From contig CALGCW010000038.1 in NCBI GenBank assembly GCA_937884385.1, positions 1 through 12,563 on the forward strand: DNA of 12,563 bases, written 5' to 3'. The stretch is from an uncultured Clostridia bacterium. GTDB lineage: Bacteria; Bacillota; Clostridia; Oscillospirales; CAG-272. Position 1 is the stretch's first letter, and the number at the start of each line of letters is the position of its first letter. Of the stretch, positions 6,676 to 12,563 are shown piece by piece. The notes under the pieces were generated by a model. That model saw nothing but the letters and a program-made list of their open reading frames with translations. It had not been told where the DNA came from and ran no database searches. The translations under genes were made by a program, and so were the position numbers.

Positions 6676-7410
6676 TCAGTTAAGAAATCTTGATAAAAAT
6701 GCCTTTGCCCTGTCGGTTTTGGGATCTGCGAAAAACTCCTTCGGATCCCCCTCTTCGCAAATAACACCGTCGTCGATAAATATCACTCTGTCGCTGACGT
6801 CGCGTGCAAATGCCATCTCATGCGTGACAACTATCATCGTCAAGCCCTCAGAAGCAAGCTCGCGCATAACGTCAAGCACCTCTCCGACCATTTCAGGGTC
6901 AAGAGCGCTCGTGGGCTCGTCAAAAAGAATGACCTCGGGGTTCATCGAAAGCGCCCTCGCGATCGCAACTCTTTGCTTCTGACCGCCCGAGAGCTGTGCA
7001 GGACGCGCGTTTATGTACTCAGCCATCCCAACCTTTTTAAGATATTTGAGCGCATTTTCCTTTGCCTCTTCCCTATCCCTTTTAAGGACCACCGTCTGTG
7101 GGCGCACGCAGTTGTCAAGCACCGTCATATTGTTAAAGAGATTGAACTGCTGAAACACCATAACGATCTTCGAACGGTATTCGTTGATATCTATATCACC
7201 GCCTATAACGCTCTTGCCGTAAAAGCATATATCCCCGCTTGTCACCTCTTCAAGAAGATTGATACAGCGAAGCATCGTGCTTTTGCCCGAGCCGGATGAG
7301 CCAATGACCGAAATGACCTCGTTCTTCTTTACCTCAAGATCTATTCCCTTCAATATCTCGCGCTGTGAAAAGCTCTTTCTGAGATTTTTCAGCGTAATTA
7401 CGTTTTCCAT
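6676..7410 (-). CDS. Amino acid ABC transporter ATP-binding protein
   Basis: The 244-residue motor subunit of a polar amino acid importer of the GlnQ/HisP/ArtM type, binding the inner face of the permease. Walker A is GSSGSGKST at 37-45 (Lys43), the Q-loop is VFQQFNLF with Gln87/88, the signature is LSGGQKQR at 140-147, Walker B is VILFDEPTSALD with Glu165, and the H-loop is VVTHEMA with His197. Length is typical for the family and nothing is missing. The start codon overlaps the permease stop by one base (TAATG), and AAGGAGGAG lies upstream, so it is translationally coupled. Last gene of the riboswitch-controlled operon; lysine is the inferred substrate. Confidence 0.96.
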   Translation of the reverse strand: MENVITLKNLRKSFSQREILKGIDLEVKKNEVISVIGSSGSGKSTMLRCINLLEEVTSGDICFYGKSVIGGDIDINEYRSKIVMVFQQFNLFNNMTVLDNCVRPQTVVLKRDREEAKENALKYLKKVGMAEYINARPAQLSGGQKQRVAIARALSMNPEVILFDEPTSALDPEMVGEVLDVMRELASEGLTMIVVTHEMAFARDVSDRVIFIDDGVICEEGDPKEFFADPKTDRAKAFLSRFLN

Positions 7411-8186
7411 TATCTGAGCTCCTCCTTTTGCTTAATAACGCGTATCTCCGCATTGGGGTCGGACTGCGAGCCGCAGATCGTGTAAGAATCATTACCCGCA
7501 AGCTTCTTTTCGCAAAGGCGAAGCACCCTTGTCACCGTAAATGTCATTATAAAGTACATAATGCAAACGATGAGATATGTCTCAAACATATCAAGAGTCA
7601 TCATCTGTATCTTTCTCGCCATAAAGTAAAGCTCCATAACACCGATAACGTTCAGCACGGATGTATCCTTTATATTGATAACGAACTCATTGGATATCGA
7701 AGGAAGGATATTTCTCATTACCTGAGGGATTATTACGTTCACCATAGCCTGCGTGTGAGTCATACCCACACTGTAAGCTCCTTCAAACTGACCCTTGTCA
7801 ACGGAAATTATACCTCCGCGCACGATCTCAGTCATATAAGCACCGGTATTGATGGAAACGATGAATATTCCCGCAGGAATAAGGGGCAAGGTGTTTCCGT
7901 CATTCATAAACGCATAGCCCCAGAAAATGACCATCGATTGCACCATCATAGGCGTTCCGCGAAACACCTCTACGTAGCAGGAAATAAGAAAATTAACAGT
8001 CTTCTGCAAAACCCTCACAGTCGGATTTTTGGAAATGGGCACGGTCTTGACTATACCCGTAATCAAGCCGATAGCGAGTCCCAGCACAGTACCCACAAGA
8101 GCGATGAGCATAGTGTAGCCCAAGCCCTCAAGCAGATAGCTGTGATATTTTGTTAATATGTCGATTACGTTTTGAAAAAAGTCCAT
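7410..8186 (-). CDS. Amino acid ABC transporter permease
   Basis: The 258-residue membrane subunit of a HisM/GlnP-type importer. It shows LEGLGYTMLIALVGTVLGL in the first membrane segment, the EVFRGTP motif after a longish cytoplasmic loop, and the EAA loop EGAYSVGMTHTQAM with VIIPQ that docks on the ATPase. About five membrane segments are visible. The C-terminus has an extra hydrophilic tail of roughly 35 residues (from KKLAGNDS on) that is longer than in most family members. It starts two bases after the binding-protein stop codon, using AGAAGG inside that gene as ribosome site. The complex is presumably a homodimer, as only one permease is encoded. Confidence 0.95.
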   Translation of the reverse strand: MDFFQNVIDILTKYHSYLLEGLGYTMLIALVGTVLGLAIGLITGIVKTVPISKNPTVRVLQKTVNFLISCYVEVFRGTPMMVQSMVIFWGYAFMNDGNTLPLIPAGIFIVSINTGAYMTEIVRGGIISVDKGQFEGAYSVGMTHTQAMVNVIIPQVMRNILPSISNEFVINIKDTSVLNVIGVMELYFMARKIQMMTLDMFETYLIVCIMYFIMTFTVTRVLRLCEKKLAGNDSYTICGSQSDPNAEIRVIKQKEELR

Positions 8187-8188
8187 TT

Positions 8189-9076
8189 TTATTCAGCCTT
8201 CTTGTAAATGATAACAAGATTTGAATTGTAATAGCAGTCCGTGAAATCCACCTGCTCCTCTCTTTCGGCAGTGGGGCTCATTCCTGCAATTATGCCGTCG
8301 TAAGTGCCGGCTTGAAGTCCGGGAATAAGGCTGTCCCAAACGATCGCGTGTATCTCAAGTGCCATACCAAGCTCCGCCGCGATATACTTTGCCACCTGGA
8401 CGTCATAACCGTTTGCATAGAAATTACTTCCTTCGATCTTTACCGCACCGTTTACGTCAGTGGTCTGAGTCCAGTTAAAGGGAGCATAATTGCATTCCAT
8501 CGCAATGCGAAGAGTGCCGTTTGATGTGTCCGTGTTGTCGCTTACGAGTGCAAGAGGCTCACCGAGAGACACATCCGTGTCCGCACTCATCTTAACTATC
8601 TGCTTCATAAGAGCATCGCGAGTACTCTCGCTGATAGTCGCGATTATGGGGTTAACCCTTGCTACCATAGAGCTTCCCGTCGCAAAGGCAACCGCAATAC
8701 CTGTGTCAGCATCGGTGGCAGTAAAGCCGTTCTCATTGTTGACAAGGCGGAGGTAATCAAGTGAGGGGTCAGCCGCAACGACTGAAAGCGCCGTAGGTTC
8801 TTCCGCAACGTAGCCGTCGATAGCACCGCTGTTAAGAGCAACAAGGAGCTGTGAAAAATCCTCATATTCTTTTACGTTGACGTTGCCGAGAGTGTTGAGC
8901 GCGTCAAGATGGAACGTTCCGGTCTGTGCGGCAATGGTCGCGCCGTCAAGACACGAAAGATCGGTCGCACCGGAGATATCGACGTGCTCTCTTCCTCCGC
9001 AGGATGCGAGGGTAAGAGTCGCAAGCAGAATGCAGATAACTGCAACAATTGAAATTAGGGTGATCGTTTTTTTCAT
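8189..9076 (-). CDS. Amino acid-binding lipoprotein with circularly permuted lobes
   Basis: A 295-residue substrate-binding protein for the adjoining importer. Residues 1-26 are a lipoprotein signal ending in LASC (Cys26). The rest carries the parts of a type II binding protein in the wrong order. Residues about 38-170 match the usual second half: LDGATIAAQTGTFHLDAL, then LLVALNSGAIDGYVAEEPTA, then a C-terminal helix region (ISESTRDALMKQI). Residues 187-293 match the usual first half: GTLRIAMECNYAPFNW, ANGYDVQVAKYIAAELGM, WDSLIPGLQAGTYDGII and AGMSPTAEREEQVDFTD, stopping at the hinge strand. A linker of about 15 residues (Asp/Thr/Asn-rich) joins them. GGAAGG precedes the ATG. First gene of the lysine-riboswitch operon. 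The frame is intact and the downstream permease follows in two bases, so this is not a truncation. Confidence 0.92.
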   Translation of the reverse strand: MKKTITLISIVAVICILLATLTLASCGGREHVDISGATDLSCLDGATIAAQTGTFHLDALNTLGNVNVKEYEDFSQLLVALNSGAIDGYVAEEPTALSVVAADPSLDYLRLVNNENGFTATDADTGIAVAFATGSSMVARVNPIIATISESTRDALMKQIVKMSADTDVSLGEPLALVSDNTDTSNGTLRIAMECNYAPFNWTQTTDVNGAVKIEGSNFYANGYDVQVAKYIAAELGMALEIHAIVWDSLIPGLQAGTYDGIIAGMSPTAEREEQVDFTDCYYNSNLVIIYKKAE

Positions 9077-9113
9077 TTTTGTCTACCTTCCATTAATTGA
9101 ATTTTTGCAAATT

Positions 9114-9139
9114 AAAAAGTCGGAGCAAAGTGCTCCGAC
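9114..9139 (-). terminator. Riboswitch-controlled intrinsic terminator
   Basis: GTCGGAGCA (9139-9131 on the minus strand) pairs perfectly with TGCTCCGAC (9127-9119) and is followed by five T. It lies between the lysine aptamer and the binding-protein gene. AGCACT (9134-9129) can instead pair with AGTGCT at the 3' edge of the aptamer (9180-9175), giving a mutually exclusive antiterminator. Confidence 0.92.
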
Positions 9140-9167
9140 GCAAAAACCCGCAAAAAAGGTACACATT

Positions 9168-9337
9168 CGAAAGCAGCACTCCACAAATAATGTGACAGTC
9201 AAACGGATATTCTCCGTTTGCCCAGCAATCCTGCCCTCAAAAAGCAGAATAACTTCGGCGGTATCGCCTTTCACGCTGCGCCATCGGTGTTTGAGCACCC
9301 GCGCCGCGATACTATTCTTAACCGCGCCTCTAACTAT
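9168..9337 (-). ncRNA. Lysine riboswitch (L box) aptamer
   Basis: The minus strand shows the L-box landmarks in order: AGAGGCGCGGTTAAGAATAG at the 5' side, GATACCGCCGAAG, TTGCTGGGC, ACTGTC and finally GTGGAGTGCTGC at the 3' side. The first internal element is a variant of the usual AAGAGTA, and the P1 stem looks weak, with a U/C mismatch. Lysine binding should hold the 3' strand in the aptamer and let the terminator form, turning the operon off. This is the strongest evidence that the ABC importer takes lysine. Confidence 0.92.
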
Positions 9338-9368
9338 TCTTTAGTCCGAATATTTAATTGACTCGATT

Positions 9369-9397
9369 ATTGTAGCACATATAGCGCATGTTGTCAA
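9369..9397 (-). promoter_or_regulatory. SigA promoter of the lysine transporter operon
   Basis: On the minus strand TTGACA (9397-9392), a 17-base spacer and TACAAT (9374-9369). The predicted start near 9362 leaves a leader of about 285 bases, which holds the riboswitch. Confidence 0.9.
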
Positions 9398-9438
9398 TAG
9401 ATTTTAAGCAAAAAATCGGGAGATTTTTGCATTTTCCC

Positions 9439-9467
9439 TTGACATTTTAATATATTTATGATATAGT
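9439..9467 (+). promoter_or_regulatory. SigA promoter of tRNA-Pro
   Basis: TTGACA (9439-9444), a 17-base spacer and TATAGT (9462-9467), with the tRNA beginning 16 bases further on. It is divergent from the lysine operon promoter. Confidence 0.9.
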
Positions 9468-9482
9468 GAATAAGTTGAATAA

Positions 9483-9558
9483 CGAGGTGTAGCGCAGGTG
9501 GTAGCGCGCCAGTTTCGGGTACTGGAGGCCGCGAGTTCGAGTCCCGCCACTTCGACCA
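9483..9558 (+). tRNA. tRNA-Pro (CGG)
   Basis: Acceptor CGAGGTG pairs with CACTTCG, followed by discriminator A and an encoded CCA. The anticodon stem CCAGT/ACTGG encloses TTCGGGT, so the anticodon is CGG. The T arm GCGAG-TTCGAGT-CCCGC has one weak pair. All 76 bases are present, so this copy is intact and is not the source of the fragment at 9861. Confidence 0.95.
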
Positions 9559-9581
9559 ATTTAAGCGGTTTTTACCGAAAA

Positions 9582-9622
9582 AAAGCCGCAAGAAACACTC
9601 TTGCGGCTTTGCACTTTTTCAA
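9582..9622 (+). terminator. Terminator after tRNA-Pro
   Basis: AAAGCCGCAAGA (9582-9593) pairs perfectly with TCTTGCGGCTTT (9599-9610), followed by GCAC and a run of T. The A run before it would make it a terminator for the minus strand too. Confidence 0.8.
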
Positions 9623-9860
9623 TAACTGTCCTTTATCTGTATCTTAATATATTTGATTTTCACCTTATCTATTACATTCACCAAAAAGTTCAAAAACGGA
9701 TTCGAAGTAAAATTTGAAACAAAGGGGATGATTTTTTTGAGTTGTATTTGTAGTTGTATAATCGGCATTCTGGGTGGGTCGGCCACTACCGTGTTTGCTG
9801 GGGATTGTAGTCTGGTTGCTTAAAGGAAAGATTTTTATTAGGATGCGCTAAATATAAAGG
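9623..9860. other. AT-rich gap without a recognised gene
   Basis: No convincing gene is seen. A possible -10 (TATAAT, 9757-9762) follows a near-tandem GTTGTATTTGTAGTTGTA, but no good -35 sits at 17 bases. A 31-codon frame (ATG 9728 to TAA 9823, or 28 codons from TTG 9737, nine bases after AAAGGGG) would encode a small hydrophobic Cys-rich peptide (SCICSCIIGILGG). I rate it weak. Confidence 0.4.
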
Positions 9861-9897
9861 GAGCCACGTGAGGTTCGATCCCTCAGATGCCCCACCA
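9861..9897 (+). other. tRNA-like 3' fragment, candidate attachment site
   Basis: TGAGG-TTCGATC-CCTCA (9869-9885) is a perfect T arm, followed by GATGCCCC and ACCA, like the 3' end of a tRNA. The matching 5' half (GGGGCAT or similar) is not found within 110 bases upstream. The acceptor side appears to have eight bases before the discriminator A, one more than usual. Tyrosine recombinases commonly insert at tRNA 3' ends and leave such copies; a recombinase pseudogene ends 100 bases away. Confidence 0.55.
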
Positions 9898-9903
9898 AAC
9901 TTT

Positions 9904-9933
9904 GACCGTCATGTTTGTTCGCGACGGTCTTTT
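9904..9933 (+). terminator. Terminator after the tRNA-like fragment
   Basis: GACCGTC (9904-9910) pairs with GACGGTC (9923-9929) around a 12-base loop and is followed by TTTTCTTT. Its position just after the fragment fits a transferred tRNA end. Confidence 0.65.
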
Positions 9934-9958
9934 CTTTGTCTACTGCACCGCATTTTTT

Positions 9959-9989
9959 GAGGGCTGACCGTTTGCTTCGGTCAGCCCTC
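9959..9989. repeat. Perfect 12-bp hairpin
   Basis: GAGGGCTGACCG (9959-9970) and CGGTCAGCCCTC (9978-9989) are perfect inverted copies around TTTGCTT. It lies seven bases beyond the final stop of the recombinase pseudogene. There is no T run on the proper side of either strand, so a normal intrinsic terminator is doubtful; it could be a processing or rho-assisted stop, or a site for the element. Confidence 0.7.
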
Positions 9990-9996
9990 TGTACGT

Positions 9997-11435
9997 TTAT
10001 GCGGTTTTCATTTTTGACTTTTCAGCTTCGATTTCCGCTTTTTTCTCTGCTATCATCTTGGCAAGTGATTCCTCGCATTCTTCTCTCGTTTTAGCGTAAA
10101 CGTTGAATTTCTTTCGCTTGCCATCGGCGAGTCTTGGATAGAAACTTCCTTCCCACAGGCTGTCATTGATCTAATACACACATCCTGTGCCTGGCTTGCA
10201 GTATTTGGGTTGCCACGGCTCGAAATTTTCGTCAACCGCGCTCGTTTCCTCTATTCTCGTCTCTACCTTCGCTTCGGGCATCGGTGCGTCTGTACCGCCT
10301 ATTTTGCGGTCGATTTTGACCGATGCTTGGGTTCGCATGGTGTCGGTCACGTGGGAATAAATGTTGAGGGTGGTCTCCGCGCTGATCTGCCCTATCATAT
10401 CGGATAGGGTTTTCACATCCATGCCGTTTTCGAGTGCCATGGTTGCGAAGGTGTGGCGCAGGTCATGGAAGCGGATATTCTTGCATCCCGAGCGTTCAAG
10501 TATGAGCTTGAATCTGCGGTGTATTGCCGTGGGGTTTCTCGGCTCTCCTTGTTTGACGGGCGATGGGAATATCCACTCGCAGGTCTTACTTTTCTTCATT
10601 TCGGCGAGTATGGCTACCATATAAGGCGGTGCACGACGGTTCTTATTGAATTCTTGGTCTTGGGTGGTTGTATTACGATCTTGCCACCCGCAGGCACCAC
10701 GACCTCTCTTGCTATCCGCAGGCTGCCATCGGTGAGATTGAGGTCACTCCATTTGAGCCCGAGTATCTCACCTCGGCGCATGCCCGTGGAGAGCTCGAGA
10801 AGGAACAGCTCGTAGTATCCTTCCTCTTTGGCACGTGCGAGGAAGCGACCGATCTCGGCAGGTATCAGCACCTGCATCTCTCTGCCTTTCTTGGGCGGTA
10901 GCTTACAGCCAAGGGAGGGATTCCTTGTGATCAGGTTTTCTGCCACCGCCTTTTCAAGTGCCGAACGGCATCTTGCGTGACAGGAACGTACCAGTCGATT
11001 GGATACACCTGTACCGCAGGTCTCGGAGTATTGAAGCCTGCCGTTCTTCTTGAGATTTGCGTAAAACTGTTGCAGGTCGTTCTGCGAGAGCTTGCAGAGC
11101 GGTATCGTGCCGATGGATGGGATGATGTGCTGATAGATGCAGTTTTCGTATCCGGCTCTTGTGGTTTCCCTCAGTGCAGGTTTGCTGAAGTTCTGATACC
11201 AGAAGTCAAGCCAATCCCCGAAGGGCATGTCCGGCTTGAGTCGCTCTGCAACCTTGCCGAGCTCTTCTTTCAGTGCTTTTAGCTTTTCTTCGCACTCATA
11301 TTTTGTTTTTGCGGTTACATTTTTTGTCTTGGGATTGCCTTTTTCGTTGTAGCCTACAACGATTCTGCCTTCCCAGCGGCCGTCCGTTCTTTGTCGGAGA
11401 GTTCCTTCTCCATGTTTTCTTTTTCTGTTATTCAT
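9997..11435 (-). pseudogene. Tyrosine recombinase (integrase), frameshift plus amber stop
   Basis: A nearly complete phage/ICE-type integrase, about 479 residues if repaired. The first part (11435-10614) has an AP2-like arm-binding domain (DGRWEGRIVVGYNEKGN, ECEEKLKALKEEL), a core-binding domain at about 70-175 and the catalytic Arg220 of STGMRRGE. Near 10630 one base is missing: the frame runs into HRLIW and TAG, whereas the +1 frame gives PPYMVAILAEMKK. The second part (10620-10171) holds FHDLRHTFAT (catalytic His and Arg) and the nucleophile Tyr of NIYSHVT; the usual LGH histidine is Gln (MIGQ). It then meets TAG at 10173-10171, but the same frame continues for 57 residues to TAA 9997, through a second AP2-like block (WEGSFYPRLADGKRKKFNVY, REECEE). 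AGGAGAAGG precedes the ATG. Inactive as read, unless the lesions are sequencing errors. Confidence 0.88.
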
Positions 11436-11452
11436 AATTGCCTTCTCCTGTT

Positions 11453-11507
11453 GTAACTAAGGCTCTGACATCGCAAGCCGTGGTTTGCTCGTCACAGCCT
11501 AAGTTAC
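11453..11507. repeat. 55-base imperfect palindrome upstream of the integrase
   Basis: GTAACTAAGGCTCTGAC on the left returns inverted as GTCACAGCCTAAGTTAC on the right, and the inner parts GCAAGCC/GGTTTGC also pair. About 21 of 26 base pairs match. It ends 18 bases before the integrase start codon and overlaps its likely leader. It may be a recombinase-binding site or a regulatory hairpin. Confidence 0.75.
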
Positions 11508-11585
11508 TGCCAATCCTTTTTGCCCCTTCATCTGCCACCGGCAGCGGTCGCAAACGTCCCCTTGTTTTCTCTTATTCTTTGCCAT
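11499..11585 (-). pseudogene. Remnant of another recombinase start
   Basis: ATG 11585 has an excellent ribosome site (GGAGGAAACAG) and overlaps the end of the preceding recombinase by 14 bases. Its 28-codon product begins MAKNKRKQGD, which parallels the start of the downstream integrase (MNNRKRKHGE). After a change of frame the DNA still spells pieces of the next block: GGGACGTTTGCGACCG and GGTGGCAGATGAAGG resemble codons for GTLRP..DGRW. So this looks like a decayed arm-binding domain, not a genuine zinc-finger peptide despite its CDRC. Confidence 0.5.
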
Positions 11586-11978
11586 CTGTTTCCTCCGTTA
11601 TTAAGAATTGTTGCATCATGCTGTTGACTACCGTCATGGCATTGCGTTGCATATCGCCTGTTACGTGGGTATAGGTGTCCAGCGTGAAGCTGGCGTTGGT
11701 ATGCCCGAGGATGCCTGCCAAGGTCTTGGGATCCACGCCGCCCTGCGTTGCGTGGGTCGCAAAGGTGTGGCGAAGGTCGTGAAAGCGTATCAGCGGAAGC
11801 TCGGCGTTTTTCAGTATTACCTTGAGCTTGCGATAGGCGCTGTTCGGGTTGATGGGCTGTTCGGGGTGCATGAAATTTGGGAACACCCACTCGGTGATAG
11901 CCGTCTGCTTTCGATTTTTCAGCAGTTCAGCTACGCTTGGCGGCAACTGAATACTGCGGACACCTGTTTCGGTCTTGG
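11572..11978 (-). pseudogene. Tyrosine recombinase C-terminal fragment
   Basis: About 135 residues of catalytic domain: TETGVRSIQLPPSVAELL, then WVFPN, RFHDLRHTFATHA (catalytic His and Arg), ILGHTNASFTLDTYTHVTG (catalytic His and nucleophile Tyr). The first catalytic Arg (TGMR block) and all N-terminal domains are absent; in their place the frame reads straight into a pilin. The sequence is related to, but clearly distinct from, the integrase downstream. It could not act as a recombinase alone. Confidence 0.85.
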
Positions 11979-12563
11979 TTTCGCCGTTTACCACATAAAC
12001 CTTGGCATCACCGTTGTAGGTCAGACCGGCGGACAGGGTATCGATGAAGGTGTACTCAGACAGGTAGGTGGACTCGGAGGTGATGGTAGGCAGGGTGGAG
12101 ATCAGCTGGTAGTCGATGACATCGCCGTCAGAAGCGGTGCCGGTGTGAGCGTAGCCGTCCTCGATATCGTCGGTGGTGCCTTCGTGCTTGCCGGTGTCGT
12201 CAACATTCTCACGCAGGGTCTTCTCCAGGGAGGGAATGCCGGTCAGGTTCTTGGGATAGATGGTGACATCGTAGATCCAGCGGGTGCCGCCGTCAGTGGC
12301 ATTGTTGCCGTTAACAGAAGTCATGGGGATGGACACAAAGAAGGGGTTACAGGTGCTGGTGACCATTTCAGGGACCTTGGTCTCAATAACCAGGTACAGG
12401 CCCAGATCCAGATCGTTAGCCATGGACTTGCCATAGGAGTCGGTCAGGGGCATTGCGGTGCCGCCGTTGGCAGCGATGTACTTTTCCAGAGCGTTCTTAA
12501 CGGTGGTGGAGTTGGTCTGCAGGCCCAGTGCCAGAGCGTCGATCAGAACGTCGGACTGGTAGA
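11979..12563 (-). CDS. Sortase-assembled pilin backbone fragment (both ends missing)
   Basis: About 194 residues of a Gram-positive SpaA-type major pilin, open to the window edge. It has an E-box-like GLYLVIETKVPEMV with the Glu, FFVSIPMT, and the pilin motif W-IYD-V-TI-YPKN (WxxxVxxYPK), whose Lys joins subunits in sortase-made pili. A following isopeptide D2-type domain is suggested by DVIDYQLISTLPTI and FIDTLSAGLTYNGDAKVYV. The C-terminal domain, LPXTG signal and membrane anchor are lost: near 11970 the frame passes into recombinase (VVNGETKTETGVRSI). Codon use here is strongly C/G-ending (CTG, ACC, GAC, GGC), unlike the genes to the left. Either a genuine in-frame recombination or a mis-assembly. 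Confidence 0.8.

Larger units (their letters stand above)
9861..11978. mobile_element. End of a decaying integrative element
   Basis: The stretch holds a tRNA-like 3' fragment, then three recombinase sequences pointing towards it: the frameshifted full-length integrase, a start-region remnant and a separate C-terminal catalytic fragment. No cargo, relaxase or phage structural genes are seen. Extent is uncertain; the right edge is set at the pilin join. Confidence 0.5.

Noticed and set aside
7428..8156. A 242-codon plus-strand frame opposite the permease
   Set aside because: It is antisense to a clear permease; its His/Arg-rich product resembles no protein family.
8189..9076. A truncated or frameshifted binding protein
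   Set aside because: The frame is continuous, has a signal peptide at the front and a tight junction to the permease; both halves are complete but swapped in order.
9083..9298. A 71-residue minus-strand frame upstream of the binding protein
   Set aside because: It runs through the lysine aptamer and terminator and has no ribosome site.
9800..9897. A complete 98-base tRNA (such as selC) starting at GGGGATTG
   Set aside because: Only the GGGG-CCCC pairs fit; the other acceptor pairs fail, there is no proper D arm, and no TCA anticodon loop is found.
10171..10173. Recoding of TAG as glutamine, as in some gut phages
   Set aside because: TAG ends the TraX gene and spoVAC normally, and the integrase also has a frameshift, so ordinary decay explains it better.
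11528..11890. A 120-codon minus-strand frame overlapping the recombinase fragment
   Set aside because: It is an out-of-frame reading of the catalytic domain.

Overview
The window looks like DNA from an uncultured, endospore-forming Clostridia species, probably an anaerobic gut Firmicute. The evidence is a SpoVAC sporulation protein, strong AGGAGG-type ribosome sites, SigA promoters with 17-base spacers, many intrinsic terminators, and an L-box (lysine) riboswitch. Most genes lie on the minus strand. Both ends are awkward places (a nested palindromic repeat at the left, an open reading frame running off the right), so this may be a whole assembly contig.

Left part (1-2220): a palindromic repeat island, a tRNA-Gln with its own promoter and terminator, and a TraX-family membrane protein whose start region carries eleven perfect ACAA tetranucleotides. 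That is the classic architecture of a slipped-strand phase-variable gene. Next come a minus-strand spoVAC, sharing a bidirectional terminator with traX, and a small coiled-coil protein with its own strong promoter and terminator.

Middle (2330-6600): an AT-rich endonuclease/exonuclease/phosphatase-family protein, a two-gene operon (HAD phosphatase, then a NagZ-like family 3 glycosidase), and an alpha/beta hydrolase.

Transporter block (6640-9400): promoter, lysine riboswitch with a terminator and a visible antiterminator, then binding protein, permease and ATPase, all closely packed. The riboswitch makes lysine the likely substrate. The binding protein is remarkable: its halves are in reverse order (lobe 2 plus C-terminal helices first, the usual N-terminal lobe last), as in a circular permutation.

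Right part (9400-12563): an intact tRNA-Pro(CGG), a tRNA-like 3' fragment that may be an attachment site, and a decaying integrative-element end. The latter holds one full-length tyrosine recombinase broken by a one-base deletion and an in-frame amber codon, a short remnant of another recombinase start, a 55-base imperfect palindrome, and a recombinase C-terminus fused in frame to part of a sortase-type pilin of visibly different base composition. The pilin join may be real recombination or an assembly chimera.
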